Of a stretch of DNA of 64,000 nucleotides, positions 36,249-46,309 are shown one piece after another; position 1 is the stretch's first letter; every line of letters begins with the position of its first letter. Source of the stretch: Rhipidocladum racemiflorum (Eukaryota; Streptophyta; Magnoliopsida; Poales; Poaceae); the NCBI GenBank assembly GCA_036346355.1, contig CM070578.1, forward strand, positions 13,344,501 to 13,408,500, read 5' to 3'. The position numbers were made by a program, and so were the translations under genes. Under the pieces are notes generated by a model, which had not been told where the DNA came from, searched no databases, and saw only the letters and a list, made by a program, of their open reading frames with translations.

Positions 36249-38054
36249 TTAAAGTTCAGAGGATTCTCCCCCTAATCCTTGCAACATACAAAGTCTCCTC
36301 ATACCAATTCCATTAACACATTTCTGAAATGTGGATTTTGGTAAGGATTTGGTAAATAAATCAGCCAAATTTTCACAAGACTTTGTTTGCAAAATTTCTA
36401 TCTCACCGCTCTTTTGGAGCTCATGAGGATAGAATAATTTAGGAGCAATATGTTTCGTAATGTTGCTCTTTATATAACCTGTTTGCATTTGAGTAATACA
36501 AGCCGCATTATCTTCATAGATAATGGTAGGGGATTCAATTGTATTTATACCACATGCTTTTTGTATGTGATTAATCATTATGCGAAGCCATACACACTCA
36601 CGTGATGCTTCATAAAGTGCAATTATTTCAGAATGATTAGTGGAAGTGGCTACTAAAGTGTGTTTACTAGACTTCCATGAAAAAGCCGTTCCACCATATA
36701 AAAATACAAACCCAGTTTGTGATCTAGCATTGTGGGGATCAGACAAATAGCCAGCATCTGTATAACCCACTATGCTCATATCTTGGTTTTTCTTATATAA
36801 TAGACCAAGATCTTTTGTACCTTGGAGATACCTGAAGATATTCTTAACGCCAGCCCAATGTCTCTTTGTTGGTGCTGCGCTATATCTAGCCAACAAATTA
36901 ACTGCAAATGAAATATCAGGTCTTGTGCAGTTTGCTAGATACATTAGTGCTCCAATAGCACTAAGATATGGAACCTCTTGTCCCAAAATATCTTCATCTT
37001 CACCTTTAGGTTTAAATGGGTCTTTATCCCTATCTAGAGATCTTACAACCATAGGGGTCTTTGATGGATATGATTTATCCATATTAAATTTACTCAAAAT
37101 CTTTTGAGTATATGCAGACTGGTGTATGAATATCCCTTCAGGGAGATGCTCAAGTTGTAAACCTAAGCAAAATTTGGTTTTACCCAAATCTTTCATTTCA
37201 AACTCCGTCACAAGATGTTTACTTGCTTCCTTAATATCCTCTGTGGTTCCGATGATATTCAAATCATCAACATATACTGAGATTATGCAAAATCCATTTT
37301 GGGATTTCTTTATGAACACACAAGGACAATCATCGTTATTTGAGTATCCTTTCTTCAAAAGAAACTCACTTAGTCGGTTGTACCACATCCTTCCCGACTG
37401 CTTTAATCCATATAGTGCCTTTTTCAATTTGACACTATACATGTTGCGATTTGCATTTGGATTCGGAATAGATATCCCCTCTGGGACTTTCATGTAAATA
37501 TCCGAATCAAGTGACCCATATAAATATGCAGTCACCACATCCATCAACTGCATGGATAAATTCTTGTTTGCTGCCAATGATAGTAGATATCGGAACGTTA
37601 TTCCACTCATTACCGGTGAATATGTTTCATTGTAATCAATGCCGGGTCTCTGCGTAAACCCTTGTGCTACAAGTCTCGCTTTATATCTCACCACCTGATT
37701 ATTTTCATTCTTCTTTCGAACGAAAACCCATTTATTTCCAACCGGAAATATTTTAGGAGGTGTGGTCATAACTGGACCAAATACCTCTCTTTTCTTAAGC
37801 GAGCTCAATTCAGCCTCAATTGCTTCCTTCCATTTTACCCAATCTGAGCACTTCATGCACTCTGCCATGGACTTTGGTTCTGGATCCAGTTGAAGGATTT
37901 CAGCAATCTTAGAGGCAAAATAAATGTCGACAATTGTAGTCTTTCTATTGTATGATTCTCTTGAATCAGTATAATTAGTGGAAATTTCTTCATCCAATAA
38001 TTCTTTATTTTTGCCTTGTGACTCATCATGATTTCCCAATACGATTGAGTCCAA
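36249..38054 (-). CDS. Copia reverse transcriptase and RNase H
   Basis: An open frame of 601 codons. The N-terminal third has the copia RT start (WKEAIEAELSSLKKREVFG, then NKWVFVRKKNEN and ARLVAQGFTQRPGIDY). The catalytic motif YVDDLNIIG lies near residue 265. RNase H occupies the last 170 residues or so, with YTDAGYLSD, SEIIALYEASRECVWLR and EDNAACI. The frame is open from RT to the polyprotein end, so this half is well preserved. Its first Met is only the first ATG after the upstream break; in an intact element the frame would continue from the integrase. Confidence 0.92.
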   Translation of the reverse strand: MDSIVLGNHDESQGKNKELLDEEISTNYTDSRESYNRKTTIVDIYFASKIAEILQLDPEPKSMAECMKCSDWVKWKEAIEAELSSLKKREVFGPVMTTPPKIFPVGNKWVFVRKKNENNQVVRYKARLVAQGFTQRPGIDYNETYSPVMSGITFRYLLSLAANKNLSMQLMDVVTAYLYGSLDSDIYMKVPEGISIPNPNANRNMYSVKLKKALYGLKQSGRMWYNRLSEFLLKKGYSNNDDCPCVFIKKSQNGFCIISVYVDDLNIIGTTEDIKEASKHLVTEFEMKDLGKTKFCLGLQLEHLPEGIFIHQSAYTQKILSKFNMDKSYPSKTPMVVRSLDRDKDPFKPKGEDEDILGQEVPYLSAIGALMYLANCTRPDISFAVNLLARYSAAPTKRHWAGVKNIFRYLQGTKDLGLLYKKNQDMSIVGYTDAGYLSDPHNARSQTGFVFLYGGTAFSWKSSKHTLVATSTNHSEIIALYEASRECVWLRIMINHIQKACGINTIESPTIIYEDNAACITQMQTGYIKSNITKHIAPKLFYPHELQKSGEIEILQTKSCENLADLFTKSLPKSTFQKCVNGIGMRRLCMLQGLGGESSEL

Positions 38055-38643
38055 GGGTTAGATGTCCCAACATTGAAGTTTGTGCGCACAATTATGTTGG
38101 GTTTACCAATCACTAGAGGACTTCCAACCTCTTTTTCATTTACTGACATAGGTAATTTACCTTTATCGGTCTTTTGTTTCTGCGGACGTCTCCGCGAAAC
38201 TAAGTCCTGTGCATCCGGAATTCTCCCCCTCTTATTCACATTAGGGGCAAGAGTAGTTTTCTTTGGTACCTCTACTCTTTCCGAGCATTAACAAGCAGTA
38301 TATGAGATTTCATAACCCCCTTATAATCGATAAATGCATCTCGGATTGTTTGCAATGTATTGCAAACTTATAATCTTCTGAACCTCTTGTTCAGACTCTT
38401 TTGTACGTGGATCTAAGGACTGAATGCCTGTGGCATTCCAATCAATTTCCTGGCATTCATTGTGGTACATATCTCCCCCTAATGCCGGGAAATTATCCTC
38501 ATCAAATATACGATAACGTCTTCGAGCCGTAAATGATCCCCTGTCAATGGTGAAGGTATTTTATAATTGACGGAGAATTATACCCCACATAGATCCCCAA
38601 CTTTCTTTGAGGACCCATCTGTATGCAGCTGCGGTGGTGAAAT
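38055..38643 (-). pseudogene. Frame-broken linker between integrase and reverse transcriptase
   Basis: Conserved copia text such as MGPQRKLGIYVGYNSPS and FDEDNFPALGGD can be read on the minus strand around 38470-38610, but in a different frame from the integrase stop at 38644. Shorter open pieces follow to 37853. This damage makes the element unlikely to transpose on its own products. Confidence 0.7.
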
Positions 38644-39801
38644 CTAGTGCGATATCTTTGCAAGCAGAATTTTTCGCAGATGGGAAATGCTTGGTACATC
38701 TCCACGTACTAACTGCAATGGGGAGACCGTATGGTATGCAGTTGGTCTAATTTGGATTAAAGCTGCGGCATGTAAAACCGTATGTCCCCAACAACTTGTT
38801 GGTAATTGACAATTTTGCAACAAAGGTCTAGCTATAAGCTTTAACCTTTTTATCAAAGACTCCGCTAAGCCATTTTGTGTATGTACATATGGTACAGAAT
38901 GCTCTACATTAATGCCCAAAGCCAAACAATAATCATTAAATGCCTTTGAAGAAAATTCAGCGGCATTGTCCAATCGAATGGACTTTATCCTGTCATCAGG
39001 ATGATTGGCTCTTAATTTTATTATTTGGGCAATTAATCTGGCAAAAGCATGGTTCCTTGTAGATAGTAAACATACATGGGACCATCTTGTAGATGCATCA
39101 ATTAACACCATAAAATACCTAAACGGCCCAGACCAAGGCTGGATAGGTCCACAAATATCGCCTTGAATCCTTTCAAGGAAATTTAATGGCTCATTTTTAA
39201 TTTTAAGGTATGAAGGCCTCAAAATTAATTTCCCTTTTGCACATGCAGTGCACATGAATTCATCATATTTTGGGAAATCTGAATTATTAATATTATGGCC
39301 AACAGAACCTTTGACAATTTTATGCATCATACCCAAACCTGGATGACCCAAACGGTCATGCCAAATCTTGAACTTATCAAGATGAGAGAAAATTGTCTTT
39401 AACGCAACATGTGGTTCGGGTTTAATATATGTGTAGTATAATCCTGATGAAAAAGAAGAAAGCTTTTCAACCACTTGTTTTTCGCATCCATTAATTTTAG
39501 TTAAGAGCAAATACTCAACATTGCTCTCTTTACTAGTCTCCACATGGAAACCATTGATGCGAATATCTTTAAAACTTAGTAGGGTACGTGTAGATTCAGG
39601 ATACAACAAAACATCCTCTATCACGATGTTTGTACCCATAGGGAGTATAATGATGGCTCGTCCTGAACCAACAATTTGAGCATCATTACCAGTGATGGTC
39701 ATAATATTTCCTCTTCTCTTAGTTAGAGTTTGGAAATACTTTATCTCCCTTAATATAGTATTAGTGGTGCAACTGTCAACAAGACATAATTCTTCCTCCA
39801 T
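38644..39801 (-). CDS. Copia protease remnant and integrase
   Basis: An open frame of 385 codons. The start contains a protease active-site region reading VDSCTTN, where DS(G/A)-type sequence is usual, so protease activity is doubtful. The zinc-binding HHCC module follows (WHDRLGHPG, then CTACAKGK). The integrase core has the catalytic acids in GDICGP, IRLDNAAEF and GLAESLIKR. The frame stops at 38644 inside the integrase C-terminal region. The continuing sequence (MGPQRKLGIYVGYNSPS) lies in another frame just below, so at least one frameshift separates integrase from reverse transcriptase. Confidence 0.88.
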   Translation of the reverse strand: MEEELCLVDSCTTNTILREIKYFQTLTKRRGNIMTITGNDAQIVGSGRAIIILPMGTNIVIEDVLLYPESTRTLLSFKDIRINGFHVETSKESNVEYLLLTKINGCEKQVVEKLSSFSSGLYYTYIKPEPHVALKTIFSHLDKFKIWHDRLGHPGLGMMHKIVKGSVGHNINNSDFPKYDEFMCTACAKGKLILRPSYLKIKNEPLNFLERIQGDICGPIQPWSGPFRYFMVLIDASTRWSHVCLLSTRNHAFARLIAQIIKLRANHPDDRIKSIRLDNAAEFSSKAFNDYCLALGINVEHSVPYVHTQNGLAESLIKRLKLIARPLLQNCQLPTSCWGHTVLHAAALIQIRPTAYHTVSPLQLVRGDVPSISHLRKILLAKISH

Positions 39802-40058
39802 CGGATTGTCACCAAGATCTATAAATGGAGTAAATAAAAATTAACTCCAATATAGAAATAATACACACATATATTATATGTTATGTCAATATACAAGATA
39901 CATATGCTCTTTATGAGCCATATGGACATGTTTGACTCTAACAAACATGTATATGCTCTTTATGAGCATGAAATAAGACGTATACACAAACTATGAAATA
40001 TACAACATTTTATGGCGATAATTACATGCTGAGTACAATCATAAGGGATAATGAGAGA

Positions 40059-41114
40059 CTAAAAGGTGTCTCCATACAGATCTAGGTTGGCATATTCCAC
40101 CATCATATCATGGGTATCTTTAAGTTCATCTTCCTTCTGTTGAACCATTCCATGGTCATCAACAATCTTGTCAGGATCTTTCTGTCCTTTATCCAGACTC
40201 ATTTCTGGATTTTCAGCAAAATGAACTTCAACCTTGCCCTTCTGATTGTTGCCCTTGCCAACTGATTTGAGGTATAACTCAACCAGATGTTTAGGTGTAC
40301 GACATTCTCTTGCCCAATGACCCTTACATCCACATTTATGGCAAAGTCCAGTTTTCTCCCTAGGAGAATTATTTTTGAATTTTCCTTTGCCATAAACTTT
40401 TGATTTGCTCCTCTGCATTTTGGACTTCCACTTTGCATTATTCCTTTTATAATTTTTATCCTTCTTTTGATCATGGTATGCACTAGTACTCGGAATATTG
40501 GTATGTGCTTCCGGCACTGCCATTGCCCCTGTCAGGCGCGTATGATGATTCTTAATAAGAAGTTCATCATGTTTTTCTGCCTGAAGCAGAGTATAAATTA
40601 AATCAGAGTACTTAGTGTATTTTTGTTGACGATATTGTTGCTGCAAGATCGTCATAGAAGGATGAAAAGTGCAAAGCGTCTTTTCAATCATGTCCTCATC
40701 TGTAACAGCCTTGTCACAGAATCTCAATTTGGAATTGATCTTGTGTACGCGAGAATTGTATTCAGTAATAGACTTAAAGTCTTGAAAGCGTAACATAGAC
40801 CATTCCCTTTGAGCTTCAGGCAACATGACCGCCCTATGTTGGTCATATCTGTCCTTTAAGGACTTCCACAAACTTAGTGGATCTTCCTCCAATAAATATT
40901 CAGTTTTCAAGTCTGAATGGAGGTGATGCCTGATGAAATGCAGAGTTGCATACTTGAAATTTTCAGGTATAGGGGCTGCACCCTGAACAGGATCATTGAT
41001 GCAAGCAGATAAACTTCTTGATGCCAAAGTGATTTTTACATCCATGGCCCAAGTTAAGTAATTACTGCCATCCACAGCAAGTTCAGCAAACTCCTTTTTG
41101 GAGATATCAGCCAT
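40059..41114 (-). CDS. Copia gag protein, 351 aa
   Basis: The start is the ATG at 41114 (MADISKKEFAELAVDG); upstream codons in frame lack an ATG. The protein has the plant copia gag domain (YLTWAMDVKITL early, LLQAEKHDELL near residue 190) and a CCHC zinc knuckle, CHKCGCKGHWAREC, near residue 275. It would form the virus-like particle core and bind RNA. The C-terminal tail is acidic. It is intact over its length and ends before the protease/integrase frame. About 250 bp lie between the two. Confidence 0.9.
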   Translation of the reverse strand: MADISKKEFAELAVDGSNYLTWAMDVKITLASRSLSACINDPVQGAAPIPENFKYATLHFIRHHLHSDLKTEYLLEEDPLSLWKSLKDRYDQHRAVMLPEAQREWSMLRFQDFKSITEYNSRVHKINSKLRFCDKAVTDEDMIEKTLCTFHPSMTILQQQYRQQKYTKYSDLIYTLLQAEKHDELLIKNHHTRLTGAMAVPEAHTNIPSTSAYHDQKKDKNYKRNNAKWKSKMQRSKSKVYGKGKFKNNSPREKTGLCHKCGCKGHWARECRTPKHLVELYLKSVGKGNNQKGKVEVHFAENPEMSLDKGQKDPDKIVDDHGMVQQKEDELKDTHDMMVEYANLDLYGDTF

Positions 41115-41196
41115 ATCTACATAATAATCATGCAATTTCTTAATTAATTACTTAGCAAAGTAAATATATGCATGAATATTAACAGAATAAAGTGAT

Positions 41197-41486
41197 GTAG
41201 ACCTTTTAGCAATGGGCGAGATACTCTCGCTATGGACATATAGTTTATGCCATAGGACCCATGCCTTGTGCTAATTTTAGCACTTAAGGTAATCGTCAAC
41301 TACATAATTTTCTAGCATTTTCATGAATTTATGCAATTTAAGTTAAGCAAATAACTTAAATAATACATTAAATTGACGTAGACCTTTTAGCAATGGGCGA
41401 GATACTCTCACTATGGACATAGGTTTTATGCCATAGGACCCATGCCTTATGCTAATTTTAGCACTTAAGGTAATCGTCAACTACGT
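41197..41486. repeat. Duplicated segment in the copia leader
   Basis: A block of about 108 bp beginning GTAGACCTTTTAGCAATGGG occurs at 41197 and again at 41378, a 181-bp spacing, with few differences. It lies between gag and the 5' LTR. Confidence 0.88.
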
Positions 41487-41789
41487 AACATCAAATATAA
41501 ATGCTAGGAAATAAGATGCTTATAAATAATACAAGGACTTAGAACATCACATTTAATTGCGATACAAATATTTACATAGGTAACATCGCAATTTAAACAG
41601 TACATGCATTTATTTGCTTTATTCTAAAAACCAAAGTACTAGAATGCAAATATAGCTATTAAAAAGAACCCATGGTCCTTTATTGGCTGGATTAATGAGC
41701 AATTGTGGCATTGCTTGGGGTCTAATTTGCAAAAATCCGTTTTACTTAAATCCCCTCTAGCCATTTGGGCCTTAGCCCATTAGACATTC

Positions 41790-42500
41790 CAACCGTGGGG
41801 GGCTAGGGTTTCCAAGCCTAGCCCCCACTGGCGCCGCCGTCGGCCGGCTCGGCGCCGTCGTCCCCGCCTCCACACGCCACCTCCTCCGGCCCCTGCGCAT
41901 CATAGCCCGCCGTCGCCGCGTCCTGCGCGCTTAGCGCCGCCGCCTGAGCCATCGCTGAGCCACTCCGCTGGTCCGCCGGCATGCATGGCCGCGCCGGCGC
42001 ACCGCGGCGTCGCGCATTTTGCGTGTCGCCGGCCGCCACGCCAACCGCTTCACCGTCCGTCGCGCCGTCGCCGCCGGCCATTGTGGAGTAGTAAGGCGGC
42101 GGCCTCGTCGAGCCGCCATCGTCGGCCCCTGCGCGCCGCTAAGCGGAGTGAGGCAAAGGCGGCGCGCCCTCCGCCACGGCCGCGTCGCCGGCTGCGTCGC
42201 CGCCGCGATGCGCCGCCTCTGCGCATGCTCTTTGCGGCTTGTGCCGCTTGCGCCACCTCGCGCCGCTATCGCGGCGTCTTGCCGCCGTGTGCGCCGATGC
42301 ACCGTTCTCCGCCGTAACCTGCGCCCATGCGGCGCTCCTCGCTGCCACGGCATGCCTTTCACAGATGACACGATGAGGTCCGCGGCGGAGTAGACGGCCA
42401 GCATGCCTTGCGCGGATGGCACTGCGGTGGAGTCGACGGATGGCATGGCGAGGGCGGTGGAGTACGTGAAGAACAGCGTCAACACCAAGCACTATCGAAA
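41790..42500 (-). other. GC-rich block in the copia leader, possible captured DNA
   Basis: About 700 bp of very GC-rich sequence interrupts an otherwise AT-rich element, between the 5' LTR and gag. One minus-strand frame stays open for 185 codons (42488-41931), starting MVLTLFFTYSTALAMPSVDS. Other frames are also open, as expected from composition. No domain was recognised. The sharp change in composition suggests captured host sequence, but the source is unknown. Confidence 0.45.
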
Positions 42501-42560
42501 GTCTGTTGTATGGCATCATTCTCACCTTTTCTTCTACTCACGAAGAGCGTGCTGATAACG

Positions 42561-42767
42561 TGTTGTAGAACTATTAGCACATAGAGTAATCACAGGAGGG
42601 ATTTCCAATTCTATTGATTGATTAGTCACTTTTACAATGGGCAAAGCCCCTTTATATACATATGAAAAGGTGCTTTGAAAAGACACCATTGCCAAAAGGT
42701 GGCAGTTAATATAACTGTTATCTCCTCTAATTTGGCCACAATTAGCACATGCTAATATATCTCAACA
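42561..42767 (-). repeat. 5' LTR of the young copia element
   Basis: 207 bp. On the minus strand it starts TGTTGAGATATATTAGC and ends CTACAACA, followed at once by CGTTATCAGCACG. Confidence 0.93.
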
Positions 42768-42781
42768 ATAAAATCGTTAGT

Positions 42782-43068
42782 TTAGGCCTCGTTTGGCAAT
42801 TTGGAACCGAGTTGTTTCTGCTAGAATCTAGGAGAAACCCAGTCAAACGGGCTAAAACTCGGAACATTTCTCCTTGAAACGTTTCTTCTTTTTTCATATC
42901 GGAGTTGAATCGCCCTCAACCCCGTTTCTACTAGTTTTCACTAGAATCTGGAACCGTACCAAACGGTTTACAGAAAGTGATTCTAATTCTACTTGAAACG
43001 TTTCTACTAAGAATCTAGAACCGTTTTCGTTTCTACTAGAATCTGGAACCGTACCAAACAGAACCTTA
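42782..43068. mobile_element. MITE next to the copia 5' LTR
   Basis: The left end reads TTAGGCCTCGTTTGGCA and the right end CCAAACAGAACCTTAG. Several inner copies of GAATCTGGAACCGT and its variants occur. The left part of the terminus matches the MITE at 16717-16914 (TTAGGCCTCGTT). It is non-coding, and its class is uncertain. Confidence 0.55.
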
Positions 43069-43382
43069 GTAGCAGTCATGCCGTACAGCCACCGGAGACT
43101 GGACTGTTTGCCAGGTCAATTTTTAGCAGCACAAATACCCTGGCATCACTGTGCCAGGAAGCCACCCCAACTCCGTTCGCATCACAAACTCTGCAAGGCT
43201 CCCAGCTGCATCCTAGGCTCCTAGCGCAGATCATGCTCGCGGGAGCACACACCGGCCCCGTCTAATTTGTGGCTGTTACGTTGTCCTTGATGAATTAGGA
43301 ATCATAGCCTCATAGGCTAATGCATGGGCGATATGGCCCCCGAGGTACAGTCTTCTTCCAACCGGATGCTTCAGTGTAAAGG

Positions 43383-43916
43383 CACAGGCGCAGCAATTCT
43401 ACTGGTCACGTCCATCTAGTCCTGATGGGGCGCCGTCTATGTTTGGTTAATTGTATCAGTGGTAAATGTTGTGATGGTCGTCCACGTGTTTCGTCGTCTG
43501 AAATGAATCGTATCCAGGGTTCAAAAAATCGATAAAAATCATAGTTTTCACGATTTATGACTCGATATTTTCGATTTTCGAGCTATTTTCTCCAAATCGA
43601 TATTGCTAACCTTGATCATACCGTCCTATATATATGCGCTATTTTTCAGGCACAGCCGCACAGGCGCAGCAATTCTATTGGTCACGTCTCTCTAGTCTTG
43701 ATCGGGGCGCCATCTATGTTTGGTTAATTGTATCGGTGGTAAATGTTGTGATGGTCGTCCACGTGTTTCGTTGTCTAAAATGAATCGTATCCAGGGTTCA
43801 AAAAATCGTGATTTTCACGATTTTTTGCTCGATATTTTCAATTTTCGAGATATTTTCTCCAAATCGATATTGCTAACCTTGATCATACCGTCCTATATAT
43901 ATGCGCTATTTTTCAG
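43383..43916. repeat. Tandem duplication of about 270 bp
   Basis: Two adjacent copies start CACAGGCGCAGCAATTCTA at 43383 and 43659 and end in GCGCTATTTTTCAG at 43649 and 43916. They differ at scattered positions and by small indels. Each contains GTTTGGTTAATTGTATC and a TATATATAT run. The region is non-coding. Confidence 0.9.
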
Positions 43917-44025
43917 CTGTGTGTAGAATAGCCTATTCTACGCTCGGGCCATTTAACCCAGTCCGACCGAGCAATGCAACGCACTAATCAGCGAAACGGA
44001 TAGCACCAATTACATAGTCAAACTG

Positions 44026-44530
44026 ACTAGTTAATGTGTTTTATAGTTTGTACACAAATCTAATTTCTCTTTGCTTTAGCCATATCTTTTTATTGGTAGT
44101 TCTGATTTGTAGATGGTTTTTACGAGTAGTTTACTGACGATGAGAGGAATAGAATAAGAAAAGTTTCGTTATTAAACAATAATTTTTCTGACTGGTAACT
44201 TAAATTACTATATCTACAACCAGAAATTACTATTGTATGATAGTGATTTCTAGTTGTATATGTAGTAATTTCATATTGTAGTATGATAGTATTTTCTAGT
44301 TGTAGATGTAGTAATTTCATTTTGTAGATATAGTAATTTTTGTTACTAGTCATCAAAATTAATGTTTAATAGCGAGGCTTATATCATATTATTCCTCTCG
44401 TCGTCAGTAATCTAATGGTGAATTTTGTTCGTGAATCAGACATGCGAATAAAAAGATACGGCTAAAACAAAGTAAAAATATATTTATGTACAAACTAGAA
44501 AATGTATTTTCAGTACGGTGACCAACTAGT
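44026..44530. mobile_element. Long-armed palindromic MITE
   Basis: Two inverted arms of about 170 bp (from ACTAGTTAATGTG at 44026 and ending AACTAGT at 44530) face each other across a loop of short repeats of GTAGTAATTTCAT. Shared landmarks in both arms are TTTAGCCATATC/CCGTATC, CTTTTTATT and ACTGACGA(T/C)GAGAGGAATA. It is a foldback element without coding capacity. Confidence 0.75.
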
Positions 44531-44710
44531 ATACGCGTTTACTTCTTTGTACATGAACTATTATTTCTTTGTTTTAGCCATAACCTTTTATTGGAAATTC
44601 CGATTTGCAAATGGTTTTCACCAGCAGCTTACTGACGATAAGAGGAATAAAATGGTATAAATCTCTCTAATAAATAGTAATTTTGCCGTCTGGTAACAGA
44701 ATTGCTATAT
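44525..44710. repeat. Third arm copy beside the palindromic MITE
   Basis: Immediately after the palindrome, sharing its ACTAGT, a third copy of the arm runs in the same orientation as the left arm: TTTGTTTTAGCCATAACC, CTTTTATTGG, TTACTGACGATAAGAGG. It has diverged from both other arms. Confidence 0.7.
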
Positions 44711-44799
44711 CTATAACTAAGAATTACTACATCTATAACATGAAATTACTACATCTAAGAATTACTAAGAACGGCTTCTACAGGGAGATCCGTAGGTTG

Positions 44800-46304
44800 G
44801 ATTGGAGAAATTCCAATTGGGTTGTGTGGGGAATGAGGGGAGTATTCTAGGGTTCAATTTATAGGACGATCAGACTAGCGGATCGTCAGAAAATGCTCAC
44901 CGAAGTTATAACCGGAAACGCATGCAGCGGCGCTCGGGCTACATGCGGCGCCGGCAATGGGAGGGGGCGGCGCACGACTTGGGAAGGGGTGGAGAAGGTG
45001 CGGCCAGGCATGGGGGTGGTGGCGCTCGCGTCGGTCGGTGGCGAAGATGACCGGAGACGACGATGCACGGAGGATGCCGGTGGTGGGGACGACCGAAATA
45101 ATAATAAAAAAATTCGGGGACAAGAACAACGAAAAGGAGGTGAGCACGGCGTAGAGCTCGACGAGATGAATTCAACGCTGTGCTCGGATTTGAGAGAAGC
45201 TCACCGGATCAAAAGTAATCGACGAAAAACCGAGCTCCAAACGGAGATTTCAACCGCGAAATTCGTCGCCGTCCTGCAACGAAAAGCAAAATCGATTGAG
45301 GGCTTTTACTCGTGACGATGACACGCACACAGTGACGTGATCGGATTTGAGTTTAGCTCATCGGAACAAAGGATGACACGGCGACGTCGACGGAGGACAA
45401 CGGCGACGTCGACGGAGGTCAACAGCGTCGGTTTTTGCACTATTCCGGCGAGATGGAGTGGGGAGGCTGCGGGAGGATGAGAGCACGGGAAATAAGATGC
45501 CGGGACGAAGATTTGAGAAGTGGAAGCATGTCGTTTCGTGGAGAAATGGTCGAGTTATGGCCATTTAAATCCATTTCAGTTTTCCTTTGATTGAACCGTT
45601 TTCGGCGAAATTTGAAATGAATGGAGGTGGGGAATGAGATCTCCTCGTCGATACTTTTCCAACGGATCCGGCCATTCGTGTTTTGGTGGAGAAATGAAGG
45701 AATTATGATCATTTAAAGAGAGGGTTTCCATAGAGGGAAGAGAAACACGTTCTCTGGTTCTTGGATGAAGGTTGAAGATGATGAACAATGCAGACACTTG
45801 GCAGCTCCCCATTGGCTAGCATTTTGAATAGTATCCAAAACAACGCGCGAGCAATAAAATAACAACAAGGGTCTAAAATTCCCGGAAAAATTCGTAAAAA
45901 TACTAGGGAATATTTGGAACCCAATAAAATTAGTTTCACTGATTTTGGAAGAATTTTAGAATTTAGAAAATTCCGGAATGAATAAACTAAATTTGATTAA
46001 AGGCGCGAGAGATAAAATACCAGAGAGATTCTAAAAATCTTGGAAAAAAATTTCAAAATCATTTTAGAATATTTGGAACGTAATTCAATAGGTTTCGAGA
46101 TTTTTGGAGCATTTTCAAACTCGGGTGGAATTTCGAGTAAGGTCCAGAATTTGGAAATTCGACTTTTCGGATGATGAAGGATTGAACTCCAATTTCGGAA
46201 TGATAAGGATGCCAGGTTAAATAGAACACCGAAGAAAATCCAAATTTTGAATTTTATTAATTTAAATTAGCTTTTGACAAAAGACCGAAATTAGAGATGT
46301 TACA
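44800..46304 (-). repeat. 3' LTR of a Tekay/Del-type Ty3/gypsy element
   Basis: On the minus strand the LTR starts TGTAACATCTCTAATTTCGG at 46304, immediately after the polypurine tract CTCTAAGGGGGTAGGTT. The far end was not resolved; about 44800 is an estimate from where the GC-rich leader ends. Inside are AT-rich upstream sequence and a GC-rich region around 44880-45450. Another LTR of similar start is in the CCR4 intron at 17439. Confidence 0.65.
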
Positions 46305-46309
46305 AACCT

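Larger units (their letters stand above)
35773..42767 (-). mobile_element. Young full-length Ty1/copia element, 6995 bp
   Basis: Two 207-bp LTRs (35773-35979 and 42561-42767) start TGTTGTAGAAC and end ATATCTCAACA on the plus strand. They differ at three positions by eye, so the insertion is recent. The exact 5-bp duplication ATAAA lies at 35768-35772 and 42768-42772. On the minus strand the polypurine tract CCAAGGGGGAGTG abuts the left LTR, and the sequence just inside the right LTR reads CGTTATCAGCACG, where the primer site must lie. Gag, integrase, reverse transcriptase and RNase H follow in copia order. The coding frame is broken between integrase and reverse transcriptase. The 1.4-kb leader is unusual, with a duplicated segment and a GC-rich block. 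Confidence 0.95.

Noticed and set aside
35773..42767. Infectious retrovirus or pararetrovirus
   Set aside because: Domain order (integrase before reverse transcriptase), small LTRs and absence of an envelope-like gene show a Ty1/copia retrotransposon.
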